Assembly: GCA_016987375.1 (NCBI GenBank) | Contig: PJRA01000412.1 | Span: 1,735,416-1,799,415 of the forward strand | Length of the DNA: 64,000 nt | Source: Brachionus koreanus | Lineage: Eukaryota > Rotifera > Eurotatoria > Ploima > Brachionidae | Direction of reading: 5' to 3' | Shown: piece by piece, positions 14,529 to 26,800 of the stretch | How positions within the stretch are numbered: the stretch's first letter is position 1 | Layout of the letters: each line of letters begins with the position of its first letter | The notes under the pieces: model-generated | Told to the model about the DNA's origin: nothing | Database searches by the model: none | The model's input: the letters and a program-made list of their open reading frames with translations, nothing else | Program-made: the position numbers and the translations under genes

Positions 14529-17066
14529 TTTTTTAAAATGAAAGGCAGAAAATTTGTTTTTAGAATTTTTTATGTGTTCAATTTGACCAATTTCAGAATT
14601 GGTAAAAAAAAAATTAGATTCAGTAATAAAATCGATAAATTTTCGTTTAATTCAACAAATTTGTTGATGAAAATAACAAAAAAATATAAAAAGAATCAAT
14701 CAGGCGTTGGAGGATTTGAATTTTTATATTTAATAATATTATTAATAAATTTTCACATCATAATGCCAATTTTTTTTTAAATTTTTTGTTTAAGACAGAT
14801 AAAAAATTCTTAATTCTAGTCACTAATAAAAAAAAAAAGATCTGCGGATTTAAACTATGCAGATTAACATTCTTAATTCAGTCCAGTATCAGACTTGAGA
14901 TTGCTGGCAAAGCTAGACCCGCTAGGATTAAATTTTTATCCAAAAAATTAATCTAGAAAATTGAAAATATTCAAAATCGCTAAGAACAAAACATTTTTTG
15001 ACTAGAATAAACAAATTTAAGCACTTGAAAGCTTTATGTGTGGCCAGCAAATTAGTTAATTGAAATATTTGTATAGGCGATCGATTTCAAAGAAAAAAGA
15101 TAAGCAATAAAGTTAGACTTGGTTGAAATAAAATAAAAAAATAAAGATTAAAATAAATTTCAGTTAATAGTGAAAGATTATTTGGCAATAGTTTTTTTAG
15201 ATGCATGCTTGATTTGTTAAAATGACTGAGTTTTATCAAGAGCCTAAATTAAATTAATAAAAAAAATATGAGGGTTTGATAAAATCAAAAGCTCTGGTCG
15301 GGTGCGCTTTTGTGTGACCAAAATTTTTAGCTAAACTGTGTACTAGTAAATGATTTATTTATATTTTTAACAAGTGATTTTGTGTTTTTGACAAAAGCGT
15401 CATTCGCTTGTAAATAAGTTTATTAATTTTGAAATTTTATTTTGGTCATAAATCGTGTCAGCGTATCGCGGTCTAAAAAATTGAATTCGAGCACGGAAGG
15501 AATAGCGGCGATTGCGAAACAAGTTTGACTTGTTTGTCAAAGTGAATCAGGCTCAAATTTAATTAAGGCATAAAACTTTTCCGCTTGTCAAAGAGCAGAT
15601 ATTTTTAGTTAATTAAAATTTCTCAAATTAAAGTCTTGCTTGCGGATAAATTTCAATTTTTTTAGAATAATAATTTGAGTAATTAAAATTCATTGAAAAT
15701 TTTAATTTTTGTTGTTGGTGATAAAAATGAAAGATGAGTTAAATCTGCTTTAAATCTAATTTTGAGCTAAGCTGACTGACGCGATTCGCTCGACACTTTT
15801 GGATCAAATAAAGCAATCAAATCGAATGTTTTTTAAGGTTTTATGTTTCATTTAAAGCTGTAAATATTTTTATCTTGAAAATATCTGGTTTAAATTTTAA
15901 TGTCCAGATTGGTCGTCAAAATACGGCTCGAGCACACAAGTTTGTTTTCTCTCTTTAATTTAACTTATCAATAGGATTTTTAAATTAAATTGTGTTGCCG
16001 AAGTTTTTTTTTATGCTTTTAATTTGCTTAAATCTATAAGCAGATAAGATAAAAAAAAAAAGGAAAAAAAAATGTTTGAAGATTGAATCAAACAGTTCTA
16101 GATCTAATTTGAGATTAGTTTGACAATGAATATATCAAGCGTTTAATCGGAATTTCATGGGAATTTCGAGATTGAATTATTGATTAAAAAATCAATCAGC
16201 ACTAAAAGTTCCGAGTTTAAGAAGGCCTAAATGGCATGATTAGTCAAATACCTATGATTCATGCTTAAATGCCCTTCATTTAGCTCAATAACTGGAAAAT
16301 TACTAAGTTTTAATTAAACATATGGAATTTTTTAGTTTTTTTTTTATTTTGTCATTTATTGTTGTTGTAGTATCAACCTGAAATTGATATGTTTATGCCA
16401 ACTGTTGAATGAGCAAATATTTGGCCAAGAAAAAGAAAGATTACTTTAAGTGAAATAAAACAATAATCAAAAAAGCCTTTAAAAAGCTTCCACAGCCTTT
16501 GTATTGATTGTTTTCAAGCTATTAATGTTTAGTATCAATTTCAGGCCTCAAATAAATCTCAAGGTTAGAACGCTTGATTTTCTGTCAAAAAATTTATGCA
16601 AAATTTCCAAAATAATTAGAGCTTAAAATTAAGACTCGAGATTTGTAGATTAAACCGTAAATTAGGGCTAAATATTTTCGATTATTGAAGAAAATTAGTG
16701 AAAATTTAAATTTAAACTTGGGAAACATCAATTTGACTTAGGGTTTGTGTGTGAGAGTGTGCATGATTTAAGAAAAAAAATATAAATGACACAATAATCT
16801 TTAATTATTACGTAATTTAATTGATTTGTAATTGTTTTATTTTTAAAGGAAAAAAATAAAAATTATTGATAAAAAATTCTATTATTTAAATGCTTCTTTT
16901 CTTTTTCTAGTCAATCAGTTTCCAGGTTCAACAAAGCGAAAACTAAAATCAATTAAATTTACATTTTTCTATCAAGAGATTTTAGATTTATTTAAATTTT
17001 ATTAAATGAAAAAATTTCTTCTTATTTTAGATGGAATAATTAGTTGTAAAAATTAGAAGAAAAAAA
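14529..17066. other. upstream region of the Turtle-like gene
   Basis: No coding exon was recognised. The patches at 15440-15560 and 15770-15800 are richer in GC and CpG than the surroundings (for example GCGTATCGCGG). They are candidate regulatory or 5' leader sequence for the gene that starts at 17067, but no promoter element could be assigned with confidence. Confidence 0.35.
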
Positions 17067-20000
17067 ATGTATTTTAAAATAATCCTAGTTTTAACTTTAA
17101 CAAAAATAGCTTTTTCCAATGACATAAGCAAAAATGTCTTATTCAAAAAATCATCGGAATCGCAACCAGAAAAGCAAATATTGAACAAAGCTAGCCGCCT
17201 AGGTGAGCCAGTGATGCTCGAGTGCGGGACTGAAGAGCATGAGCTTTTGAAAAAACTCGAATCAACTGATCCATCAATGCCCATTTTGGTCAATTGGTTT
17301 AAGCATTACAGTTCCAATCGGCGCAGCGATAAACCAATATATGCTAAATATCTTGCCAATAACATCGATTACGCTCCACATGTTTCCAAGGATTTCGAAA
17401 ACCGAATTCAAGTCGTGGACAAAATTAATTTGAATATTACAAGTTTACGTGCAGTGGATGAGGCTCTATATGAATGCCGTCTAATCCTTTTCGATAAAGC
17501 CTATGCCGATAGTCTAACTGGATCTATGTTTTATCTACAAGTGCAGATAGCACCTGAATTTGAATATCCAAACGAAGACATTGTTTACTTCAAACCAAAT
17601 GTGCCAATTAGATTGTATTGCTATGCTAAAGGAAAGCCAGTGCCGAGCGTAACTTGGTACAAAAATGGTAAATTTATTGAAGCAAATACATCTGTTCTTC
17701 AAGACACTCTTTCTGATAATGAAATATCAGATATATTTGAATATAAATGCATTGCACAAAATGATGTTGGATCAATTGAGCACACAACTAAAGTTATTCG
17801 TTCTGGAAGTTTATTTTTTACAGAACCATTAAAAAATTTGACCATTACTGAAGGTACTATATTGAATTGGCCATGTTTAGCTCAATCAAATACCGAAATT
17901 ACTTACAAATGGTTTAAGGATTCGATTTCAGTTGAATCCCATTTATTCAAATGGTCAGATAGAGGCGCTCTTTTTCAAGACGGAATGCTCTATTTGCTAG
18001 AAACTTATCGCACTGATTCGGGCTTTTATGAGTGTCATGCTTTTACATCTAATAAAAGAATTATCACTAGTGCCTATTTAAATGTTTTATGTAAATATTA
18101 TTTTTACTTTGTGAATGATTTTAAATTTTAAATATTTATTTCTAGATGGTCCTGAGATTGAACCGTTTCCATCGCCTTTCTACGCATTTGAAAATTCAAA
18201 AACCATTGTTATTGATTGTGTAATTAGAGCCAACCCGAGCATATCAACCCTCGAATGGTTCAAAGATCAGTATTTGATTAGTAATACAGACAAATATCAA
18301 ATACTTGCCAACAATTCTTTGATGATAAAAAATCCCAGCAGATACGATCAAGGAGATTATTATTGCGTGTGTAACAATACTATTAAGAAGAGTTTTTCAA
18401 AACATGTAAAATTTGAGCTAATTGATGCAAGGAGATTCGAAAAAATTAGCCATACTACTTCAAATAATCATTATTCGCTTCCTTGCGTGACATTTAAAAA
18501 AGATTATCAGCTTAGAAGAGAAAATGTCCAATGGTTTAAAATAAACTCAAAATTGCCTTCAAATAGATATAAAGTAGACTCGAATGGGTCGTTGATTTTA
18601 GAAAATTTAAGATCAACAGATTCAGGTTTCTACTATTGCCAATTAAAAGACCTATCTAATGATATTTTATTATTAAAAAATAAAAATAAAATTTTAATCA
18701 AACTATCAGTTAAAAAAAGTAATTTTTTTTTGGCTTAATTAAATGTTTAAAATTAAATTTTGATTGTTTTTTCTATCTTTTTTAGATCGAACTTCTTTTG
18801 ATTCAAACATTTCATCTGAAAATGAAGCAGAATCAAGTAAAATTTGCCTCGAATTTATCTTATTTAAACAAGTATTAATTTTTTCGTTTAGCTGAAATTC
18901 CAATGTGTCCACAAAATGTTAAAATAAATCAGTCGATAAACGGAATTTTGGTTTCATGGACCTATCCGCTGCAGACTCCGATCGAAATCGAATATTTTCA
19001 AATATATTTTCGGGTGCTAAATGATCAGCGATTAAAACAAGAGAGCAAAAAAGTTAATTATGAATGGAAAACAACTGAGCCAATTAATTTTGACACATAT
19101 AAATATTTAATCGATGACTCGGAACTAGAACATGGCAAATATTATGAAATACAACTGGTCTCGTTTTCTTCTTTTTCAAAAAGTTTACCAACAGAAAACT
19201 ATAGATTCAAATATCAACCAAAAAATGATCAAAGTAAAAAAAATTGTTATTATTTTCTAAAAATTAAAATTTTTTTCTAGATTTAGATTCTCGTAGTTCG
19301 GTTTATGCAATCAATCCTACAACAAGTAGCTATATTAGAAGATTTTCATTAAATAGCTTGAACAATTTGTCACAATTGGATCTGATTTTAGCAGCTATTT
19401 TTTTAATACTACTATGTGTTTTAATTATTAGTATAATAGCTTGTGTGCTCTTTAGACAATCTGAGAAAAGTGGCAAAAAAAATCAGAAAGGTATTTTTAA
19501 TTTTTTTATTTCAAAATATTAATCAGACTTTTAAATTTAGGAGACAACGATGATTGGGGCTTTCAGTCAACAGCCGCCACGACCACATTTTTGTCTTCTT
19601 CTTCTTCTTCTGAAAAATCAACTTCACTGGACTCGTTTTCTCAAAAAAATAAATTGTAAGTTTTTCTTTTCGTTAATAAATATTAATATTTTTTTTCATT
19701 TTTTTAAAAAATCAGAATTTATGAAATTAAAGGTTAGTCATCAAAGACCCTAGTTATTCCTTAAGCGAGTTTTTAAGTAGAAAAAAAGGCTTTTTAGCTT
19801 AAAGCTGAAATGCATGAATTAGGAGAAAAAAAAGAATGGGATAATTTGAAAGCTACAACATATTCTTTAAAATTTTAAGATAAAAATTTTCAACCTTTTC
19901 TCCAAATTCCGATCCTTAGATACCAAATTTTTTAACATGCAACTTCAGGAATTTTTTTTTTAGTATCACAAATTTTTAGATTTTATTTTATGTTTTTTCT

Positions 20001-21537
20001 TGTAACATGATACGTGGCCAGAGTTTAGGTGAGCAAAAATAAAACTGCTGGTAATAGAATAATGGTTGCAAAATCTCTTCTCATTAGTAAAATTTTAATT
20101 TAACCAAAATTTTAGCATTTAATAGACTGAAAATTAGCAAAACCCATTTTTGGCAAAAATTTCCCTGTTCATGAATAAAAAAATTTTAGATTTTTCTAAT
20201 GACTCCAATGTCTGACATGAATTTGCGCTTTAAAAGAAAAACTTTGAAAAAATTTTGCTTTGCTATTCTAAACCAATAATAATTTTTACAAATAATAAAT
20301 GTTTTTTAAATTAAGGTTCAGGCACCCAGAAATTGAATATAATCTAAATAAAAATCAAGAAAGAAAATTCTTAAATGATAATGTAAATATACTAAAAAAT
20401 GAGACCAATGACAATGATGAAGAAGAAGATATGTTTGATGATGGAGACTATTACTACGCCAAGCCTAAATTTCAGAATAACACTCTCAAATCAAGAAATT
20501 TTTCTTATCAAAGCAACAGCACGACCACTGGAATTAGTTCCAATCCGATTGATAGTAGTCGAAGTGCAAGTATCACTGGCAGCACAGGCAGCAACAACCA
20601 AAAATCTGAAATATTTCACAGTCCAAATTTGATAAACACAAGTGATGCTACAAGTAGTGGAATAACTAGTGCTAGTGTAACTAGTAGTTTAATCAACAGC
20701 GACGATAATAATGATGATATAAGTGAAAAATCAAACGAGTTTTCAATTAATAAAATCAAATACAATGCAAAAACAAATATTTTGTCCACCCAGGATGCAA
20801 TAAAATCGGGCAAAATGTATAAACCTGGACGAAAAATTCATGAACGTGTTTTGATTGAAGATAATTATTCCAAAATTTTGAAGTCTAGTCTTAATAGAAA
20901 ACAAATTAAAGAATTAAATAATAGTGTAAATGAGTACAGTGGTTTAAGCCTTGATGTTGACACATCAAATCCAAATTCTGGTAGAAAAAATTGGAATGAA
21001 GTTTCGCCAGCTAAGTCCAATTGTTCCGTAGAAATAAACGATGCTCGAAATCCAGTTCCACCATTTCCAACATCTCATTTTAAGGAAAAACTGCCTCTTG
21101 ATAGTAGTTCATCTCTTACAATGGTATCACGACTTCCAACAAGTTCTTTTTCTTACATTAGTCATCAAGAAGCAAAAAAATTTCTCTCAAGCGAATCAAG
21201 TTCGTCATCAAGTTCTTCAGGCTGCTCATCAATGAATCAGCAAGCTTGTATCAATAATGAAGTGGGCAAATTTTGCACATTAGTAAACGATAAAAATTTA
21301 ATCAAATCTAAAAAGAAGAATGTAAATTTTGTAAATCAAAGAAATAGTGTATGTGTTAGCATGGATAACAACAGCAAATATTCAAGACTAATCGAAAAAA
21401 AAGATCTTATTTATTCAACTAATTTTAAGCCTGTTTTAAAATCTATCAACTCAGTTGGAAATAATTTAACACTTGACCAGTCTCCGAAAAAGTATCATAC
21501 GTCTACTTTTAAGCCAAAAAAAATCGATTACGTTTAG
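17067..21537 (+). CDS. Turtle/IGSF9-type immunoglobulin-FN3 adhesion receptor
   Basis: This is a single-pass membrane adhesion receptor. Exons by GT-AG and phase: 17067-18090, 18146-18718, 18786-18836, 18892-19233, 19281-19490, 19541-19655, 20316-21537, giving 1178 residues. Residues 1-17 form a signal peptide. Five Ig domains show paired cysteines and the core tryptophan: C53/C137, C185/C228, C270/C323, C366/C415 and C455/C506, with W77, W197, W282, W379 and W471. One FN3 domain lies at about 554-655 and a membrane helix at 698-722. A long Ser/Asn-rich, low-complexity tail follows, ending DYV. Ig1-Ig2, with a PIYAKYL-like stretch, a YECRL strand and an APEF linker, resembles Turtle/IGSF9, which act in neurite branching and synapse formation. 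Family members usually have two FN3 domains; here I find one. A polyadenylation signal (AATAAA) lies at 21669. The start follows an A-rich leader. The splice into the last exon has two nearby acceptors (20316 or 20322). Confidence 0.85.
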
Positions 21538-22660
21538 TTATTTTATCTATTATAAATGGTCTCATTTTTTTAGTTTGAAAAAATGTATATTCTTTTTTTA
21601 CAGTGAATGATATATTTTCGAAAAATTTGATTTTTGTTAAATTTCGCTTATTAAATTTGTGTTTAACTAATAAATAAATTATTAAATAGAAATAAATTTT
21701 TTAAAATCAAAAATTTTTCCTTTTTTATCCTAATAAATCATTAGAAAATATGCTCAGAAAAATTTTGAAACCTAAAATTTTTTTATTTGATTAATTGAAT
21801 TGATGTTTTCGTTTTATGCTTAACCCTTTCACTCCCAGTGTTGAAAGGCAATAGTTATAAATAAACCAAACATGTTTCCAAATATTTTCGAGGTTCTTGA
21901 TTGCGAATTTCAGCTTGAAATGGTAGTTTGCTCAAAAAAACTATAATTTATGATTATGTTGTGTTCTTTTAAAGTAATGATTATTGTATGGTTATAAAAT
22001 GAAATCCATTAAAAGCATCAAGAAGCAATTTTATGAAAAAGAAACATGAGTACGTAGTAAGGTGAATTTATATTACACATTTACGAAAAAGAGGAATATA
22101 TAACGTACAAATTAATAAAATGGAAATAATCTAAATGACTATACCTATACTTTTTCTCGCCAATAAAATTTAAATAAATGTGGACTTAATTCAAATAAAA
22201 AGTTTTAAAAAAAATATTGTAAAATTTTTTTTTATGATTTTGATATTTATTCATTGTCTTATCATTTATATTAAATTCCGTATATTTTTTTTCAAGCATT
22301 AAAAATTAATTCCATTAACACCAGAATCACCAAAGGAGTCATTTTGACTTTTTTAAAAATTTTTTAATCCTCGTATCTTTTGAATAGATTTTTCAAATAA
22401 ATATATCCTTTTTGAATCATGTAGATTTTAAAATTTCCTTTAAAAATTGATATTACTTTATAAAGAAAAATTAAATTTCTTTTAGGAACATTCTCAATAT
22501 AAATTTTTTGCAAATTAAACTATCAGTGTATTATCAATATGAGTTTAAAATCAGACTTTGTATAGTCGGATTTTGAAGAACTTAATACTAAACCTTCAAC
22601 TTAGTTAGGGAACCAAAATTTTTTATTTAAATTCATTTAAATAATTTAGAATCTGAATTT
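21538..22660. other. 3' UTR and intergenic spacer
   Basis: This holds the 3' end of the Turtle-like gene (AATAAA at 21669, a second A-rich signal just after it) and then AT-rich sequence with no recognisable exon. The genes on either side converge here. Confidence 0.5.
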
Positions 22661-22733
22661 TATGATTGCTCAGTCAGTTATATTGAAGACTTCAGATCTT
22701 AAAGCTAGCAGTTCGAATCTCGGTGAGGTTAGA
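22661..22733 (+). pseudogene. degenerate tRNA-like sequence
   Basis: An A-box-like TTGCTCAGTCAGTTA is followed, about 30 bases later, by a clear B-box-like AGTTCGAATCT. Between them GAAGA-loop-TCTTA forms four of five anticodon-stem pairs with loop CTTCAGA, which would put TCA in the anticodon position. The acceptor and T stems do not pair, so it cannot be a working tRNA. It is either a decayed tRNA gene or the head of a tRNA-derived SINE. It differs from the SINE head at 54808-54881. Confidence 0.5.
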
Positions 22734-23870
22734 AAATTTTTTTTATTTTAAAAAAGAACCATTACACAAATAAATTCTTCAATTTATAATTTAAATATAA
22801 ATCTGATTATTTAACTTTATAGAGATAAGATAAATTCAAAAATTAAAAAAAGAACAAAAAATTTAAAAATTTAAGTTTTTAAAAAAAACAAAAAAAAGTT
22901 CCCCTCCTAAAGAAAAAAAATTTTAAACAATCAGATATGTCTTTCTTTTATTCAAAAATTAAGAAATATCAAATAACTTTTAAAGCAATTACAGATAAAC
23001 TTAGGCTTCAAAAAATACGTACAATCATAGAAAAAATTAAAAAGCTAAAAGAGATTTAATTTTTTTCATCATTCAGTTTTTTTTCCAAAACTTTCTCCAT
23101 TTGACTTTCATTTTTTGGTTCAATTGGTTCAAATTGTCTTTCATTTTTTAGATTACGTCATTTTGCAAACTAAGATAAACTTAGATGTCGTTTTTGATAA
23201 AATTCTTCAATTTTAAACAATTATAACCTAAATTGCCTACTGTTTTGATGATAATTAAAATCTTAATAGCCTTATAAAAATAAATTTTAATTTATTCTAG
23301 AGCTATTAATTTTAATATAAAAATTTCTCTTAATTTATTTTTGCCTTTAATTATGAAAAAAACCACAATTATACATTATTTTTTAGCCTTATGTATTATT
23401 TTTCAGTTTTTTTAGAAGCACAAACGCTTTTATGATTTGAAAGCTTTCTTAATTGGGTCACATGGTTAAAATATTTTTAAACTTATTTTGTTTCCGTGGG
23501 ATTTCTAGTTTATCCCAAACAATTGGGACAATCACATTGTTTCTTTTTCTAAAAATAAAAAAAAAATCAAAAAAAAATTTAGATTGACCTTATCTAAAAC
23601 AAAAATTTTAATGAATTAACACTTTCTAAAATCTTTTATTATAATTTTTGTATTTTTTGTAAATGAAACTAAAATTTCATTAAAAATAAATAATCAAGTA
23701 AAAATTGAAACAATTTCAGAAAATTTTTCAAATTTTATCTAAAGGTCAAAAATTATAAGTTTTTATTTACTTTATTCGAATAGGAAAATATCTAACAAAT
23801 AACAATATTTAGACTTTTATTAGAGAATATATAAAAAAATAAATTTATAAATTAAATTTAAAATTGAACA
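22734..23870. other. intergenic, AT-rich
   Basis: No gene is visible. The right-hand part contains the likely 3' UTR of the minus-strand TBC1D5 gene; a TTTATT (AATAAA on the minus strand) occurs near 23815, just past the stop codon. Confidence 0.45.
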
Positions 23871-26800
23871 TTAATTATTTTCAAATAGTTTATTTTTTTC
23901 ATCGTTTAAGATTAACTTAGAATTTTTCAAATCAATATAATAATTTTCGTCTAAACTTGAATAATTATCAATATTCGTAATAGATGTAGATGATTTTGTT
24001 CTCGATTTTATCAAAGATCCAATGTTTAGAAAATCATTAGTCCCCGAACTATTCAATAGCGAAAACGATCGCAGTCTACTTCCAATACTTTGCGAATTTT
24101 CAGATTTTATATTTGAATCTTCATTCACTTGAGCGCTTTTTGTCAAAAATAAAGACAATCTTCTTTTGAGTGAAGGCGTTTTTTTTTCATCGTTTTGATT
24201 AGACTCAACCATTTCTTCTGACGAAGCCCTTATTGATTCAGATAGCGTTTGTACCATTTGATGATGTTGATTTTTTCGATATTTTATTTGAATCTCTTTT
24301 TTATGCTCGAAAACATCTTCCTCATCAAAATTATAAGCAGGATTGAGTTGATCTCTGACCTGGACAAATAATATGATATAGAGCTTTTTAAATTTTAAAT
24401 TCTTACTTGTTTTAAACCAGCTATGGCCAATAATGTAGCATCATCATCACACAAATCGTTAGATTTTAATATTTCTTCTTGCAAAATGGTTATGTTAGCA
24501 TTTATTTTTAATGACGATCGATTGCATAAATCATCTACCTCATTCAGTTGTTTTCTTAGCTGATCATTTTCGTCTTGCAACTCACTTATCTTTTAAATAT
24601 AATTATATTTATAAATAATGATAAAATAAAAGTGAAAAAGAATATTTGTTTTCTTTATAATAGAAGTACCTTTTTAGAGTATCGATTGAGCATTTTAGTT
24701 TTTGATATAAAACTAAATAAAAAGCTAAATTTTGCTCACTATAATTTTTTTTCAAAGAGCTCCTTTTTTTTTCTAAAAAAAATTTATTTTTAAATTTATT
24801 TATAGAGCCTTAATTTTGTAATTTAATTAAACGGTTTTAAAAATTTAATTTTTATACGAATTTGCATTTTAATTTCAAATTAAAAAAACTATAAAAGAAT
24901 AAAGAAAAAGATAGGTACCTTTTTTATATAAGTATGAATCACTAAATCGACATTATGATTCATTTGCTGCATACTATACAACTTTAAAGCATGATCAGTT
25001 CTTTTTGGTTTATCATATCCTGGCAACTCAAATTCAAGCTTGTTCATTATTTTTCTAGGATTAAATTCATTGTTTTGATAATTTTTTACACCCTTGCCAT
25101 TATTTGAATTATTGTTTTTGTCTTTATTGCTAAAAGAATTGTTCCTTTTTTCAGCTAAATTGCTTTGAGGCGAAGAAAAGTGTCTGTGATTAAAGCCGCT
25201 GATTATCTCATAAGAGTTTTCCATCGAGGATGGCCTTGCATAAATCTTAGAATGTATCATTAACCGGGAAAAAAATTATTTAGTAGAAAAATTACTGCCG
25301 GATTTTGAAGATAAAGTGCTGTTTTTAAAACTTCAAGAACGTCAAGGTGATAATGAGGCTGCATCAATAACCGTAAACAAGCACTATTATCCATTTTGAG
25401 AATGTCATCTCTCAAATAAGTGAGAAGAGCAACAAATATATAATTTACCAAGCTAAAATCATGATAATCTGTGGCGAATATTGCGTCCCACAGTATTAAA
25501 CAGTCTGGAAATAAAAGTTCTCTTGTAAATAACAGTCTTAGCCATCGGCTTTAAAAAATTAAAATTTTAAAATCAAACAATGCTTTATCTTTTTTTTTCC
25601 TTATTACATTCCAAAAGGGCATAGAGAAACGTCTATTGAATTCAAGTGATCAAATATTTCAATATCATTATTTTTTAAAACAACATTAGTAATAAAATTT
25701 ATTTTATGAATTATTTTGCTCTCAATGAATTGATCATCATCTAGAAATAGTCTCGGATTTGTACTGAGTATATGCTTTGTATTACAATTGCCAATAATTC
25801 TGTTTAACCAATTTAAAAATATGAGAAATTTACCATTCCGTTCAGAGTGGGACACGAGAGTCGTCGGTTAAAGCTCTTTTCTCTGACTTTTGTTGTTCCG
25901 AACCATTCGTGCATGCTCTCCATCACTGCTTGAAATATTGTACTATAAACAAGTGATTAAGTTCTTTAAATTTATTTGAAAAAGAATAGGAAATATTACA
26001 ATGTATCATGCTCTAAGAACTCTAAATTGATCATATTTCCAATAAATTCACTTAAAATTAAAATTAGATTAAAAAAGGGTATCAATTAATCCGTTACATA
26101 TTTAATTAAAAGTTACATATCACATAAAAATTAATTAATTGTCTCATAAACAATTTACTCATCATATATATGAATTAATAATTACATAAATATCGAATAC
26201 CCGACTGCATTGTGTAGCTGCTCCCTTACTAATTCTTCCTTTTTTCCTCAACCATCAGATAATTAAACATATGTATCATGTTACTCCCTAATTCATTTTA
26301 TCTTTTTTTTTAAAATATGTTCATATCATCTTGCTTTTTAAATTATACTAACTACATTTTATTTTTATTCGTATTTTTTATTTTTTTTTATTTTATTTTG
26401 ACTGGATTTTTTTAATCTGAAGGAACATTAGCTCGGTACAGAAAATAAATAAACAAATATATTTAGAATCTTAGAAAAATATAAATATAATTATAATATA
26501 AATAATTAATTGTCACATTAAAATATTAGGTCACACAGATCCTCACTGTTTACCAAAAGATCCAAAAATATCTAGTCAAATTAAATAGATTAAATATTTT
26601 GTAAATAGCCCAGAAGATTGCGAATTCCTATTCAGTTATTGACACAAACATTATATTTGCTAACATATTATTTGCGTTGCATAAGTAAAAGTCTGTTCAA
26701 TAATTTTCCAGAACGAGCTAGTACTATTCCTTAAAAAAAATACATGTTGCCAGTTGTCCAAGACTTAACTAAAAACAAGACCAAAATGACTCCAACTTTG

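Noticed and set aside
19716..19732. Possible 17-bp microexon in the Turtle-like gene
   Set aside because: It has AG and GT at its ends but would shift the phase of the long last exon; joining 19655 directly to 20316 keeps the frame.
20299..20315. ATG at 20299 as a separate gene start
   Set aside because: An acceptor just after it and correct phase with the upstream exon show that the frame is the last exon of the Turtle-like receptor.
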